Positions 8,875 through 19,169 of a stretch of DNA of 64,000 nucleotides are shown here, piece by piece. Below the pieces are notes generated by a model that was not told the DNA's origin, did not search any database, and was given only the letters and a program-made list of their open reading frames with translations. How positions within the stretch are numbered: position 1 is the stretch's first letter; each line of letters opens with the position of its first letter. Source of the DNA: Niastella koreensis GR20-10. Its GTDB lineage: Bacteria; Bacteroidota; Bacteroidia; Chitinophagales; Chitinophagaceae. The stretch is from NCBI RefSeq assembly GCF_000246855.1, contig NC_016609.1, positions 6,336,744-6,400,743 on the forward strand. The letters run 5' to 3'. The translations under genes were made by a program, and so were the position numbers.

Positions 8875-9771
8875 ATGAAAAATAACCAGGCACTGATACC
8901 TATTTATGACATGGCTGCTTGTATACCAGGCACCAATTTCATTATTAAAAAAACCGAAGGTAATTCTGTACCATCTTACATGGCCATACCCCATCGCCAT
9001 GCTGATTACAAGATCAGTTTTTTGGTGGAAGGCGAAGTAACGCATTATACCGACTTTGAAAAATATACTATAAAGGCGCCCGCATTGTTAATGCTGGCCC
9101 CCGACCAGGTGCATCAGCAAACAGGTAACTCCTACTATAAGATGATGCATATCTCGTTCAACAAAGAATTTCTGCTTACCGAAACACAGGGTGTACTTGC
9201 CTGTTGGGAATGCATGTTCAGCCAGGTGGTTTTACCGGTAATGAATGTTGAACAAATGCAGGAGATCTCTGTATATGTAGATCTCATGTACCAGGAGTTC
9301 AAAGATGATAAGCCACAGAAAGGCCTTATACTCAAGAACCTCCTCAACGCCTTTATTATATGTGCAGGCCGGCTGGTTAATTGTAAAAATGAAACAGTTG
9401 CCGAAGCCCCCGCCCCTGTAGTTACCATGGACTACTCACAAAACCGCATAGTACGTCAATTCAAATCACTCATCGATGAAAACTTTGTAAACGCTACCCA
9501 GGTAACACAATATGCCGATATGTTATATGTTACGCCTGGCCATTTGAACGACCTCATAAAAACTGTCACAGGTAAAACTGCTAAACAAATTATCGACGAA
9601 AGAAGAATTCTGGAAGCTAAAAGGCTCTTATTCTGGGGCGAACATTCGGTTAAAGAAATTGCCGGACGTTTGAACTTTGAAGACGATGCCTACTTCAACC
9701 GCTTCTTTAAAAAACATACTGGTAATACCCCCGCCCTGTTCCAAAGGACAATCCGGGAAAAGTACAATTAA
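8875..9771 (+). CDS. AraC-family transcriptional regulator
   Basis: The 298-residue protein has an N-terminal cupin-like sensor domain (about 10-150, with PHRHADYKISFLVEGEV giving the typical metal/ligand-fold histidines) and a C-terminal AraC/XylS double helix-turn-helix (about 195-297: QYADMLYVTPGHLNDLIK, then VKEIAGRLNFEDDAYFNRFF). It stands 250 bases upstream of an RND efflux operon on the same strand, so control of that operon is a reasonable inference, though the ligand is unknown. No clear TAnnTTTG promoter is visible in the 250 bases before it. Confidence 0.88.
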   Translation: MKNNQALIPIYDMAACIPGTNFIIKKTEGNSVPSYMAIPHRHADYKISFLVEGEVTHYTDFEKYTIKAPALLMLAPDQVHQQTGNSYYKMMHISFNKEFLLTETQGVLACWECMFSQVVLPVMNVEQMQEISVYVDLMYQEFKDDKPQKGLILKNLLNAFIICAGRLVNCKNETVAEAPAPVVTMDYSQNRIVRQFKSLIDENFVNATQVTQYADMLYVTPGHLNDLIKTVTGKTAKQIIDERRILEAKRLLFWGEHSVKEIAGRLNFEDDAYFNRFFKKHTGNTPALFQRTIREKYN

Positions 9772-10070
9772 TCCCCCAATAAGGTAAATTAACAAAGTCA
9801 CAATCCTTATTACTTTTACGGGATGATTTTAATGGGCAGGTTATATGATAAAAGTTTAGCATTACCCTACAGTATGGCACCGGCTACCTGTTAATACAAT
9901 ACAGCAATCTACAACACTTAATAACTATCTCCGGAAACCTGGAATCGTTTTCTCGTACCTAACGCCATCTGATCCCGGTATACTGCTACCATCTGAATCT
10001 GCGCAGAGAGCTACTGCGCGCTGTGGCCTCATGCAATAACGACTTGCTTGCCCTTAACGATTTTTTTAGT

Positions 10071-11267
10071 ATGTCTATTAAACCATGTATGATGAAACCT
10101 TTGGATATCAAACAGTACAACAGCTGGGTAAAGTTACTCACAGCAATCAGTGTTGCAACAGTTTTATATAGCTGCGCTAATAGCTCTGCTACACCTGGAA
10201 TGCCCCAGCAACCACCACCAGCATTACCGGTGGTGCCCGTAACAACCACTAATGCTACCACTTTTCGTGAATATCCTGCTTCACTGGAAGGTAAAGTAAA
10301 CGTAGAGATCAGACCTCAGGTAGAAGGTTATCTTGAACAGATTTTTGTAGATGAAGGCGCTTATGTAAGAATAGGCCAGCCCCTCTTTAAAATCGATGCA
10401 CGCACTTATAATGAGTCATTGAACAACGCAAAATCAACATTACTGGCCGCTCAGGCCAACGCATCAAAAGCCCAGGTGGAAATTGACCGCCTTACGCCGT
10501 TGGTTGAGCACAATGTGATCTCCGATGTTCAGCTCAAAACCGCCAAAGCCGCTTACGACGCTGCCGTGGCCAATGTTAAACAGGCTGAAGCCGCCGTGGC
10601 CAACGCCAACATCAATGTCGGTTACACGTTAGTGAAAGCAAGCGCGAATGGCTACATCGGCCGCATTCCCAACAAAAAGGGAGCCCTTGTTAGCAAAGAC
10701 GATGTACTCACCATTCTTTCAGACATCAGTGAAATGTATGCTTACTTTTCATTGAGCGAGACTGATTTTCTTTCTTTTAAAAACCAGTTTGCCGGTAACA
10801 GCATCGAAGAAAAAGTAAAGCATGTTCCCGCAGTTGAACTGGCCCTGGCCGACAACACTATTTTCGGCTCAAAAGGAAAGATCAGCACCATTGAAGGACA
10901 ATTCGACAAAACAACCGGCGCCATCAGCTTCCGCGCTACCTTCCCCAACCCGGGTGGTATCCTCCGCACGGGTAATACCGGAAAGGTTCGCATTCCGCAA
11001 CAGTTTGCCGATGCGATGATCGTGCCCATCGAATCTACCTTTGAAGTGCAGGACAAAGTATTTGTTTTCGCTGTAGGTGACAGTAACAAAGTGGTCAGCA
11101 AGCCCATCACCGTAGCAGGAAAAACAACTAACTACTACTTTGTAAAAGACGGCCTGAAAACCGGTGAAAAGATCGTGTTTGCTGGAGTTGGTAACCTGCA
11201 GGATGGTGTTGCGATAGTACCGCAGCCAATTTCGGCCGACAGCTTGCTGAAAGCGAAACCTCTATAG
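10071..11267 (+). CDS. RND efflux periplasmic adaptor (membrane fusion protein)
   Basis: The frame is open from a GTG at 10023, but ATG 10071 or 10092 gives a compact lipoprotein signal (KLLTAISVATVLYSC, Cys lipidated). The body shows the adaptor pattern: barrel-sandwich halves with EIRPQVEGYLEQIFVDEGAYV (about 88-107) and NVGYTLVKASANGYIGRIP (about 185-204), flanking a coiled hairpin rich in Ala, Glu and Lys (NAKSTLLAAQANASKAQVEI). A Pro-rich linker (PQQPPPALPVVPV) follows the lipid anchor. It links the inner-membrane pump at 11422 to the outer membrane factor at 14663. No specific Shine-Dalgarno fixes the start. Confidence 0.9.
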   Translation: MSIKPCMMKPLDIKQYNSWVKLLTAISVATVLYSCANSSATPGMPQQPPPALPVVPVTTTNATTFREYPASLEGKVNVEIRPQVEGYLEQIFVDEGAYVRIGQPLFKIDARTYNESLNNAKSTLLAAQANASKAQVEIDRLTPLVEHNVISDVQLKTAKAAYDAAVANVKQAEAAVANANINVGYTLVKASANGYIGRIPNKKGALVSKDDVLTILSDISEMYAYFSLSETDFLSFKNQFAGNSIEEKVKHVPAVELALADNTIFGSKGKISTIEGQFDKTTGAISFRATFPNPGGILRTGNTGKVRIPQQFADAMIVPIESTFEVQDKVFVFAVGDSNKVVSKPITVAGKTTNYYFVKDGLKTGEKIVFAGVGNLQDGVAIVPQPISADSLLKAKPL

Positions 11268-11421
11268 TTTAGGAAGTAAGAAGCATGACGTAGAAAATAT
11301 AAAGTCAGAGAAGTGCCCCCTCTCTGCTTACAGGGAGTCTTTGCGCCTGATTTGGCCTTTTCTGCCTCCTGCTTCTTACCTCTTATCTCAGTTCTCAGAT
11401 TTCAATCTCAAAAAATTTCCC

Positions 11422-14400
11422 ATGTTAAAAAGATTTATTGAAAGACCGGTCCTATCAACGGTTGTATCAATCATACTGCTTTTGTTAGGTGGGCTGTCGT
11501 TATTCACGCTGCCTATAACACTGTTCCCTGATATTGCGCCGCCAAGCGTACAGGTAACAGCGCTGTACCCAGGCGCTAACGCCGAAGTAGTAGCACGCGC
11601 CGTTGCCACTCCGCTGGAAGAAGCCATCAACGGTGTGGAGAACATGACTTACATGACCTCCAACTCCAGTAACGATGGCAGTATGACGCTGACTGTATAC
11701 TTTAAACAGGGCACCAACCCCGATATCGCTTCTGTAAACGTTCAGAACCGCGTATCGAAAGCGGTGAACCAGGTGCCTGCAGAAGTAGTACAGGCAGGTA
11801 TCAGCACCCAAAAAGTGCAGAACAGTATCATCATGTTCATAGCGCTCAGCAGCGACAACAAAGACAAGTACGATGAACTGTTCCTGGAAAACTATATCAA
11901 GATCAACCTTATCCCCGAGGTGCAGCGTGTACCTGGTGTGGGTCAGGCAGTAGCCTTCGGTACCAAGGATTATTCCATGCGTATCTGGTTAAAACCCGAT
12001 CGCCTGGCAGCTAATAGCCTTTCGCCCCAGGATGTGTTAACTGCAATCAAAGATCAAAACCTCGAAGCTGCCCCCGGCCGTTTTGGCCAAAGCAGCGCCG
12101 AAGTATTTGAGTATGTATTGAAATATAAAGGAAAGTCGAACCAGGGTGAAGATTATGAGAACATGATCATCAAGGCAAATCCTGATGGTTCTATGTTGCG
12201 GCTGAAAGATATTGCCCGGGTTCAATTTGGCTCTTATACCTATTCAACCAACGCCCGCCTGGATGGCAACCCGGTATCCGGTTTCGCAGTTTACCAAACT
12301 GCCGGTTCCAACGCCAATGACATCCTGACCGAGGTAGAAAAACTGGTGAAGAAATTTGAAAAAACATTGCCAAAGGGTCTTAAGACCACAGTAATGTACA
12401 ACTCCAAGGAGTTCCTCGATGCCTCTATTGACCAGGTACGGGAAACCCTGGTGATCGCCTTCATCCTGGTGTTCATTGTGGTGTTCATCTTCCTGCAGGA
12501 CTTCCGCTCAACCCTGATCCCTGCTATTGCCGTTCCGGTGGCCATCATCGGTACGTTCTTCTTTATGCAGTTGTTCGGGTTTACCATCAACCTGCTTACC
12601 CTGTTCGCCCTCGTACTGGCCATTGGGGTGGTGGTGGATGATGCCATTGTGGTGGTGGAAGCGGTGCACTCGAAAATGGAGCGCACCAACCTGCCTGCAA
12701 GGGCAGCAACCATTCAGTCAATGAGTGAGATCTCCGGCGCCATCATCTCCATTACCCTCGTAATGGCGGCGGTGTTCATCCCCGTAGGCTTTATGCAAGG
12801 TCCTGCAGGAGTATTCTACCGGCAGTTCGCCTTTACGCTGGCTATCGCCATCCTTATCTCGGCGGTGAACGCCCTTACCCTCAGCCCTGCGTTGTGTGCG
12901 CTGTTCCTGAAGAATGAACATGCAGGGGAAGGCGCCGAAACCCATGGCCGTAAAAAAGGCTTTATGGGCCGTTTTTATGCAGCCTTCAATGCCGGTTTCA
13001 ATGGAATGACCAACAGATACATCCGCAGCCTGAAATTCCTGGTTCGTAAAAAATGGATCGCGATCACTGCGTTGGTACTCATTACAGCGAGTGCGTTCTA
13101 TTTAACAAAGAAAACGCCAACCGGCTTTATCCCAACGGAAGACCAGGGCTTCGTACTGTTTGCGGTAAATACGCCTCCCGGTAGCTCACTGGAGCGTACG
13201 CACCAGAGCACCCTGCAAATTGACAGCATCATTAAACAAAACCCAGCTTATAACCACCTGTATGTGATCGATGGCTTGAACTTCCTCAGCAATGCAAACG
13301 CATCGCCCTATGCGGCTGGTTTCATGAGGTTGAAAGATTACGACTCGAGAGGTCCGGTTAAAAACCCCGACCAGATAGCAGGCGGCCTGATAGGCCAGGT
13401 AAGCCAGGTAAAAGGCGCCAATGCCTTCTTCTTCAACTTCCCTACTGTACAGGGTTTTGGTAACGCGAGTGGTTTTGAGTTCATGCTGCAGGACCGCACC
13501 AATGGCCCGCTCAGTAAACTGGGTGGTACTGCCTGGCAGTTCATTGGCGCGTTGATGCAACGGAAAGAGATCGGTTTTGCGTTTACCACTTTTGCAGCCG
13601 GTAACCCGCAATTCACCATAGATGTAGACAATGAAAAAGCCAAGCAACTGGGTGTATCCATCAGCGAGCTGATGCAAACCCTGGGCATCTATTACGGAAG
13701 TAGCTTCGTTACCGACTTTAACCGGTTTGGTAAATACTACCGCGTAATGGCACAGGCCGATGCTCCCTTCCGTGCAGATATCAATTCAATAGACGGAATT
13801 TTTGTAAAGAACAACCAGGGCCAGATGGTACCGGCCAAAACGCTGGTAACCTTAAAAAGAGTATACGGCCCTGAAACGGTTACCCGTAACAACCTGTTTA
13901 ACGCGGTTACCATCAACGGTTCACCCAAACCAGGTTTCAGTACCGGTGACGCCATCAAGGCCATTGAAGAAACAGCCAAAACGGCATTACCAAGAGGCTA
14001 CCAGGTTGAATGGACCGGTGTAACCCGTGAGGAAATTAAAACAGGTAACCAGCAGATCTTTATCTTCCTGCTGAGCGTACTGTTCGTATACTTCCTGCTG
14101 GCTGCCCAATATGAAAGTTACATTCTGCCGCTGGCGGTTATCTTAACTGTACCTACAGGTATCTTAGGGGTATTCTCCTTTATTAGTTTTGCCGGTATCG
14201 ATAACAACATCTACGTGCAGATCGGTTTGATCATGCTGGTAGGTTTGCTGGCGAAGAACGCGATCCTGATTACGGAGTTTGCCGTACAACGCAGAAGAAA
14301 TGGAATGGGACTGATAGATGCGGCCCTCGAAGCCTCCAGGCTCCGGTTACGCCCCATCCTCATGACCTCCTTTGCCTTCATCGTTGGTTTGCTGCCACTG

Positions 14401-14583
14401 GTTTGGACGCACGGCGCTTCCGCACTCGGTAACCATTCCATTGGCGTGAGCGCCATTGGCGGTATGCTTACCGGGGTAATCCTGGGTGTGTTCATCATCC
14501 CGGTTCTGTTTGTAATCTTCCAGGCATTGCAGGAGAAAGTTACAGGCCGCCCTGGTTTAAGAGAGTTAAAAACCGGCGAATAA
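11422..14583 (+). CDS. RND multidrug efflux transporter, HAE1/AcrB family permease
   Basis: The start at ATG 11422 gives MLKRFIERPVLSTVVSIILL, the standard N-terminus of AcrB-type pumps; the open frame extends 27 codons upstream without support. The product has 1053 residues, normal for the family. The first membrane helix is at about 10-30, two large periplasmic loops follow TM1 and TM7, and the proton relay helix GVVVDDAIVVVEAV (about 398-411) contains the DD pair. GFIPTEDQG, the strict landmark after TM7, is at about residue 566. The closing helices carry GLLAKNAILITEFA. As a homotrimer it uses the proton gradient to expel drugs, bile-like compounds or solvents. It lies between adaptor and outer membrane factor genes. 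Confidence 0.95.
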   Translation: MLKRFIERPVLSTVVSIILLLLGGLSLFTLPITLFPDIAPPSVQVTALYPGANAEVVARAVATPLEEAINGVENMTYMTSNSSNDGSMTLTVYFKQGTNPDIASVNVQNRVSKAVNQVPAEVVQAGISTQKVQNSIIMFIALSSDNKDKYDELFLENYIKINLIPEVQRVPGVGQAVAFGTKDYSMRIWLKPDRLAANSLSPQDVLTAIKDQNLEAAPGRFGQSSAEVFEYVLKYKGKSNQGEDYENMIIKANPDGSMLRLKDIARVQFGSYTYSTNARLDGNPVSGFAVYQTAGSNANDILTEVEKLVKKFEKTLPKGLKTTVMYNSKEFLDASIDQVRETLVIAFILVFIVVFIFLQDFRSTLIPAIAVPVAIIGTFFFMQLFGFTINLLTLFALVLAIGVVVDDAIVVVEAVHSKMERTNLPARAATIQSMSEISGAIISITLVMAAVFIPVGFMQGPAGVFYRQFAFTLAIAILISAVNALTLSPALCALFLKNEHAGEGAETHGRKKGFMGRFYAAFNAGFNGMTNRYIRSLKFLVRKKWIAITALVLITASAFYLTKKTPTGFIPTEDQGFVLFAVNTPPGSSLERTHQSTLQIDSIIKQNPAYNHLYVIDGLNFLSNANASPYAAGFMRLKDYDSRGPVKNPDQIAGGLIGQVSQVKGANAFFFNFPTVQGFGNASGFEFMLQDRTNGPLSKLGGTAWQFIGALMQRKEIGFAFTTFAAGNPQFTIDVDNEKAKQLGVSISELMQTLGIYYGSSFVTDFNRFGKYYRVMAQADAPFRADINSIDGIFVKNNQGQMVPAKTLVTLKRVYGPETVTRNNLFNAVTINGSPKPGFSTGDAIKAIEETAKTALPRGYQVEWTGVTREEIKTGNQQIFIFLLSVLFVYFLLAAQYESYILPLAVILTVPTGILGVFSFISFAGIDNNIYVQIGLIMLVGLLAKNAILITEFAVQRRRNGMGLIDAALEASRLRLRPILMTSFAFIVGLLPLVWTHGASALGNHSIGVSAIGGMLTGVILGVFIIPVLFVIFQALQEKVTGRPGLRELKTGE

Positions 14584-14662
14584 TAAATCATTCAATGAAT
14601 TACCATTCGCTTACCGGCGGATGGTAATTCTTAAAAGTTCGAAATTTTAAATAAGGATATAC

Positions 14663-16078
14663 ATGCGTAAAAGTAATATCACTATCTATACCACTGTGGC
14701 TTTGGTGGCGTTACTGTCAGCGTGCCACATGGGTAAAGATTACCAGCGATCTGATCTTGCTTTACCAGCACAGTTCGCCAGTACTACCGCGCCTTCCGAT
14801 TCCAGCGTGGCAGATATGGAATGGAAAAAGTTCTTTTCCGATCCTACCCTGCAGTCATTGATAGGTCATGCATTAGACAACAGCTTCGATATACAGGTGG
14901 CTATGAAACGTGTGGAAGAAGCCCGTTCTTATGCAAAACAGGCTAAAGTAAACTGGGGACCTACCATTTCAGCCAATTTAACGGCCTCCAGCACCTTCCC
15001 TTCAAAGAACAGTTTGAATGGAATCAGTTTGAAGAACTTCCTGGGTAAAGAACACCTGGAAGACTATAACCTGAACGCCGGTTTAAGCTGGGAACTAGAT
15101 GTATGGGGTAAACTGCGCCGCCAGCGCGAAGCCGCCAATGCACAGTATTTACAATCATACGAAGCCAGCCGGGCTGTGCAAACTGCCCTGGTAGCCAACA
15201 TTGCCAGCAGCTATTTCAACCTGCTTACGCTGGATGCACAGTTAGCCGTGGCCCGCCGTAACGTAAGCCTGGGTGATACCATTGTACAGTTTATTTCATT
15301 GCAGAAACAAGCTGGCCAGGCAACTGAGTTAGCAGTACAACAAGCCACTTCTCAACAACAAACGGCTAAGATCCTGATCCCGCAGCTGGAGCAGCAGATA
15401 GCCATCCAGGAAAACACCATTCACATCCTGAGCGGTGACCAACCCGGAACTGTTGCCCGCACCATGAAGTTGCAGGAATACAAGGCATGGGAGCAGTTGC
15501 CAACCGGCATACCTGCCGCCATGGTAAGCCGCCGCCCCGATGTACGCAGCAACGAAATGGCCCTGGTATCGGCCAATGCACGCGTTGGAGTAGCCGAAGC
15601 CAGCATGTACCCTACTTTAAGCATCACTGCCAGTGGCGGATTGAATGCTTATGAGTTTACCAAATGGTTTAACATTCCAAAATCATTGTTTGCTACAGGC
15701 TTAGCCGGTGTTACCCAGCCGATCTTTCAACGCCGGGCATTGAAAACGCAATTTGAAGTGGCCAAGCTGCAACGCGATGAGGCAGCCCTCACCTTCAAAC
15801 AATCTGCTTACAATGCCATGGGCGAAGTAGCCAATGCACTGGTGCAGATAGATAAATTGAAATCGCAATACCAGCTCAGCACCGACCAGGTGAATTTGTT
15901 AAACAGTGCCATCAACAATGCTAAGCTGTTGTACAAAAGCGGTATGGCCGATTACCTGGAAGTGATCACCGCTCAAAGCAACCTGCTGCAGGCGGAATTA
16001 TACAACGCAACCATTCAACGCGACCAACTGAGTGCTATGGTAGAACTGTACAGAGCGTTGGGTGGTGGTTGGAAATAA
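14663..16078 (+). CDS. RND efflux outer membrane factor (NodT/OprM family lipoprotein)
   Basis: A 471-residue TolC-like protein with a lipoprotein signal (LVALLSACHMGKDY, Cys about 20). The two OEP repeats are visible: DIQVAMKRVEEARSYAKQAK with LSWELDVWGKLRRQREAANA in the first, and SRRPDVRSNEMALVSANARV with GLAGVTQPIFQRRALKTQF in the second. These are the alpha-barrel and beta-barrel elements of the exit duct. AAGGAT lies just before ATG 14663. It is the third gene of the efflux operon, and a bidirectional terminator follows at 16197. Confidence 0.93.
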   Translation: MRKSNITIYTTVALVALLSACHMGKDYQRSDLALPAQFASTTAPSDSSVADMEWKKFFSDPTLQSLIGHALDNSFDIQVAMKRVEEARSYAKQAKVNWGPTISANLTASSTFPSKNSLNGISLKNFLGKEHLEDYNLNAGLSWELDVWGKLRRQREAANAQYLQSYEASRAVQTALVANIASSYFNLLTLDAQLAVARRNVSLGDTIVQFISLQKQAGQATELAVQQATSQQQTAKILIPQLEQQIAIQENTIHILSGDQPGTVARTMKLQEYKAWEQLPTGIPAAMVSRRPDVRSNEMALVSANARVGVAEASMYPTLSITASGGLNAYEFTKWFNIPKSLFATGLAGVTQPIFQRRALKTQFEVAKLQRDEAALTFKQSAYNAMGEVANALVQIDKLKSQYQLSTDQVNLLNSAINNAKLLYKSGMADYLEVITAQSNLLQAELYNATIQRDQLSAMVELYRALGGGWK

Positions 16079-16196
16079 TGCTAATTAGTCCCGGCTCGCC
16101 GGGATGAAAATGGGAAATTAGCAAATGAAAAGACAGGTTAATAACTATAAAAGAGAGGAGTTATTTTAGAAAGGAGATTGAGTAACCAGATAAATG

Positions 16197-16232
16197 AAAA
16201 GAGCCATCAGCTTAAAAACTGGTGGCTCTTTT
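16197..16232. terminator. bidirectional terminator between efflux operon and htpG
   Basis: The stem AAAAGAGCCAyCAG / CTGGTGGCTCTTTT has T-runs on both strands, so it can close the plus-strand efflux operon and the minus-strand htpG, whose stop is 23 bases away. Confidence 0.85.
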
Positions 16233-16254
16233 ATTATTAGTTATATAAGTGATC

Positions 16255-18126
16255 TTACTTTACTACTTCAGCATCTTTAGCTCCCAACAGATCAACACTG
16301 CGATTAATAAAGTTGGTAAGATTGCTTCCTTTCAACAACCCTTGTGATAACAAAGCCAGGTCAGCGAGGTTATGAACTACCTTTTCCTGTTTTGCTTTAT
16401 CATCTTTCAATACCTGCTGATAAATGGGGTGGTTGCCATTTACGGTCAAAGTAACTTCATCGGGCATATTTGCATAAAAGCTGCTCATTGGGCCGCTCAT
16501 GGAGGCCATGTCTTTCATGCGGCGCATAAATTCAGGACGGGTAGCCACTACCGGCGGCGCCTCTGTGCTCAGGCCTTTTACTTCAACCGTCATGCTAAGG
16601 CCAGTCATTTTAATATCGAACAAACCTTTCAACGTAGCTTCATCATCTTTACTCAATACGCTGTCCAGGTTCTCCTGTTTATCTATCAGGTTATCGGCAA
16701 TGTCGGCATCAACCCGGTTAAAGGTAACATCGTTCCATTTCGATTCCATCTGGTTAACAAAAGAAGGATCGATGAGGGTATCCATTTTCACCACTATATA
16801 ACCTTTTGCTTCAGCACCTTTGATGTAAGCATCCTGTTGTACGGTATCGGTAGTGTACAGAATAACCAGTTTGCCATCTTTGTTCTTTTGCAGGGTTTCA
16901 GTGGCCATGCGCAGTTCTTCCAGGGTATAGAATTTCTTCTCCCCTTCTGTATTCCCGGCAATTTCAAATAAATGGAATTTGTTGCCACGCTCCATGAACT
17001 TGTCGTCGGTCATCATGCCATACTTCACAAACAGGCCCAGGCTGTCCCACTTACCTTCAAACTCTTTTCTTTCTTTATTGAACAACTCTTCCAGTTTATC
17101 GGCCACCTTCTTGGTGATGTGGTTGTTGATCTTCTTTACATTGGGGTCGCCCTGCAGGTAACTGCGGCTAACGTTCAATGGAATATCCGGACTGTCAATT
17201 ACCCCATGTAACAACATCAGGAACTCAGGCACAATATCCTTTACCTCATCTGTAACAAATACCTGGTTGCTGTAGAGCTGGATCTTGTCTTTTTGAATTT
17301 CGTAGCTCTGTTTTATTTTGGGGAAGTACAGGATACCGGTAAGGTTGAATGGATAATCCACATTCAGGTGGATCCAGAACAACGGCGGTTCGTTATACTG
17401 ATACAGTTCTTTATAAAAGTTCTGATAATCCTCAGCGGTCAGTTCAGAAGGCTTCCTCTTCCAGGCAGGCTGAGTATTGTTGATAGGGGGCGCATCGGCC
17501 TCTTCGTTCTTATGACGGAAGTAAATGGGAACGGGTAAAAAGCGACAGAAGCGAAGCAGGATGCCACGAATACGCTCGGGATCCAGGAATTCGGCGCTTT
17601 CTTCATTAATGTGTAATACTATGTCGGTACCACGGTCAGATTTGCTGGTTTCTTCCAGCATGTACTCTGGACTGCCATCGCACTCCCAGCGAACAGCCGG
17701 TGCCTCTTCTTTAAAGCTCTTAGTGAACACTTCCACTTTATCGCTCACCATAAATGCCGAGTAAAAACCCAGACCAAATTTACCAATGATGGCGTTCTCG
17801 TTCTGTCCTTTATATTTTTTTACAAACTCCTCGGCGCCGCTAAAAGCCACCTGGTTCAAATACTTCTCCACTTCAGCTGCCGACATCCCAATGCCGCGGT
17901 CAGAAATGGTGATGGTCTTTGCTTCTTCGTCGAGCTTCACTTCAATCATCAGCTCACCCACTTCCCCTTTGGCTTCCCCAATGGAAGAAAGGGTTTTCAA
18001 TTTCTGGGAAGCATCCACCGCGTTGCTGATCAGCTCACGCAGAAAAATATCGTGATCGCTATACAGGAATTTCTTAATGATCGGAAAAATATTCTCGGTC
18101 TGTACCTGTATGGTCCCTTTTTGCAT
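16255..18126 (-). CDS. htpG: molecular chaperone HtpG (Hsp90)
   Basis: The 623-residue product matches Hsp90 in length and order. The N-terminal GHKL ATPase shows ELISNAVDASQKL (about 34-46), SDRGIGMSAAEVEKYLNQVA and GKFGLGFYSAFMV (about 116-128). The middle domain has the catalytic-loop region SRSYLQGDPNVKKINNHITK, and a C-terminal dimerisation domain follows (ANMPDEVTLTVNGNHPIYQQ). The segment usually reading IAKSGT is VAFSGA here, a mild deviation in the ATP-lid region. It lacks the eukaryotic MEEVD tail, as expected for bacteria. It is transcribed alone and shares the terminator at 16197-16232. The upstream region holds GCTGAACGC-type direct repeats (see repeat entry). Confidence 0.95.
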   Translation of the reverse strand: MQKGTIQVQTENIFPIIKKFLYSDHDIFLRELISNAVDASQKLKTLSSIGEAKGEVGELMIEVKLDEEAKTITISDRGIGMSAAEVEKYLNQVAFSGAEEFVKKYKGQNENAIIGKFGLGFYSAFMVSDKVEVFTKSFKEEAPAVRWECDGSPEYMLEETSKSDRGTDIVLHINEESAEFLDPERIRGILLRFCRFLPVPIYFRHKNEEADAPPINNTQPAWKRKPSELTAEDYQNFYKELYQYNEPPLFWIHLNVDYPFNLTGILYFPKIKQSYEIQKDKIQLYSNQVFVTDEVKDIVPEFLMLLHGVIDSPDIPLNVSRSYLQGDPNVKKINNHITKKVADKLEELFNKERKEFEGKWDSLGLFVKYGMMTDDKFMERGNKFHLFEIAGNTEGEKKFYTLEELRMATETLQKNKDGKLVILYTTDTVQQDAYIKGAEAKGYIVVKMDTLIDPSFVNQMESKWNDVTFNRVDADIADNLIDKQENLDSVLSKDDEATLKGLFDIKMTGLSMTVEVKGLSTEAPPVVATRPEFMRRMKDMASMSGPMSSFYANMPDEVTLTVNGNHPIYQQVLKDDKAKQEKVVHNLADLALLSQGLLKGSNLTNFINRSVDLLGAKDAEVVK

Positions 18127-18159
18127 ATGTTTCGTTTTTGGCAGTTTAATAGATTATAC

Positions 18160-18236
18160 GCTGAACGCTGAACGCTTGGAACGGCAGTTTTGGGTATTTG
18201 GCGTTAGGCGTTTGGCATTTTGCGTTTTGCGTCTCA
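18160..18236. repeat. degenerate direct repeats upstream of htpG
   Basis: Tandem words GCTGAACGC-TGAACGC followed by TTTGGCGTTAGGCGTTTGGC and ATTTTGCGTTTTGCG. The unit is about 7-8 bases and degenerate. Similar word runs occur at 29950, 32785, 33905, 46595 and elsewhere in this window. Confidence 0.6.
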
Positions 18237-18316
18237 AAGAGAGTGCCATTGGCACCCGGGGCGCAAAAATCGGCAAAATTGTCAGCCCAAAGGACGAAAA
18301 AAGAGAATTCGGGGTA

Positions 18317-18658
18317 TCAGCCGTGCTTCATCAGGCAGGCAACCAGGCGCACCAGCACAAAAACAAGGTAGATCCAGTACCAGCCTTTGATGGCGGAACC
18401 TATCTGCGGCCGGTTTGTTTTAATTGACTGGTCGGGACGTACCCTGGGCAACGCAGGAATTGCTGAAGCAGTGTTTTGGGTGGCTTTTTGTTCCTTAGTA
18501 CGGTAGTCGTACCCACGGCCCAGCAGAATGCTGCGGGCAGCTTCCACCACGCCCGGTAAATAATTGCCTTTGGTATCGGTAACAATTTGAATCAATTGTT
18601 CCGTGCTGTAATTATTGTACTGGTCAATTATGGGGTCGCCCGATTTAAATAAGGCCAT
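18317..18658 (-). CDS. small protein of unknown function with a C-terminal membrane helix
   Basis: A 113-residue frame with ATG start. The first half is soluble (GDPIIDQYNNYSTEQLIQIV, then YLPGVVEAARSILLGRGYDY), a pattern like short regulatory helices found in Bacteroidota membrane proteins. The middle is a polar linker, and the end has a single hydrophobic helix (WYWIYLVFVLVRLVACLM). It looks like a tail-anchored protein facing the cytoplasm. I do not recognise a named family. It lies 190 bases upstream of htpG on the same strand, with repeats between, so co-transcription is uncertain. Confidence 0.6.
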   Translation of the reverse strand: MALFKSGDPIIDQYNNYSTEQLIQIVTDTKGNYLPGVVEAARSILLGRGYDYRTKEQKATQNTASAIPALPRVRPDQSIKTNRPQIGSAIKGWYWIYLVFVLVRLVACLMKHG

Positions 18659-19169
18659 GGGAAGCGGTTAAGCGTACAGGTAAAAATAATGCGTTTGAAC
18701 GGAAATAAAACAGGCAGCGTTAACCTGCTAATCCAACACGGGGTTCTCCAAGGGTAATACGGTTTTTAATTTTTCATATACACGCTCATAGATTGCGTCT
18801 TCCTTATTCAAAAGCTGTTCATTGTTCCGGTTCTATTTTTACTCAACATACTGCAATTACCCAACTTCAACAACGCCGCCCGTTTCTATGTGAATAACTC
18901 AAAAATATCATCTTTACTTTTTTAAGTACATTCATAAAACCCCGCTCCTGCAAAATGTTAGTTTCTAACATTTGCGATGTTGATTTCTTACAATTTAAAA
19001 TAATGCCATGATGAATCGCTGTAATTAGCGCAAACCATAACATTTGCATAATACAGGCCTTCTATCTTTGGCGCCGGCCTCACACCCGCAAAATCCTAAA
19101 CTGGTAGCACACTCTACCTGTGCCAGTATCATTGACTAACCGATAAATATTTTTTCCTGTAAAACCTGT
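18659..19169. other. intergenic region, no gene supported
   Basis: AT-rich 511 bases between a minus-strand small protein and the plus-strand secreted protein. A 60-codon minus frame at 18867-19049 has no signal or family features. The only element I support is the promoter at 19043-19070. Confidence 0.5.
19043..19070 (+). promoter_or_regulatory. probable promoter of the large secreted PHP-domain protein
   Basis: TTTG (19043-19046), 16 bases, TATCTTTG (19063-19070). The -7 box is a full match to TAnnTTTG; the spacer is slightly short. The leader would be about 95 bases. Confidence 0.5.

Noticed and set aside
18867-19049. 60-codon minus frame upstream of the large secreted protein
   Set aside because: No family, no ribosome site, low coding character; treated as spacer.
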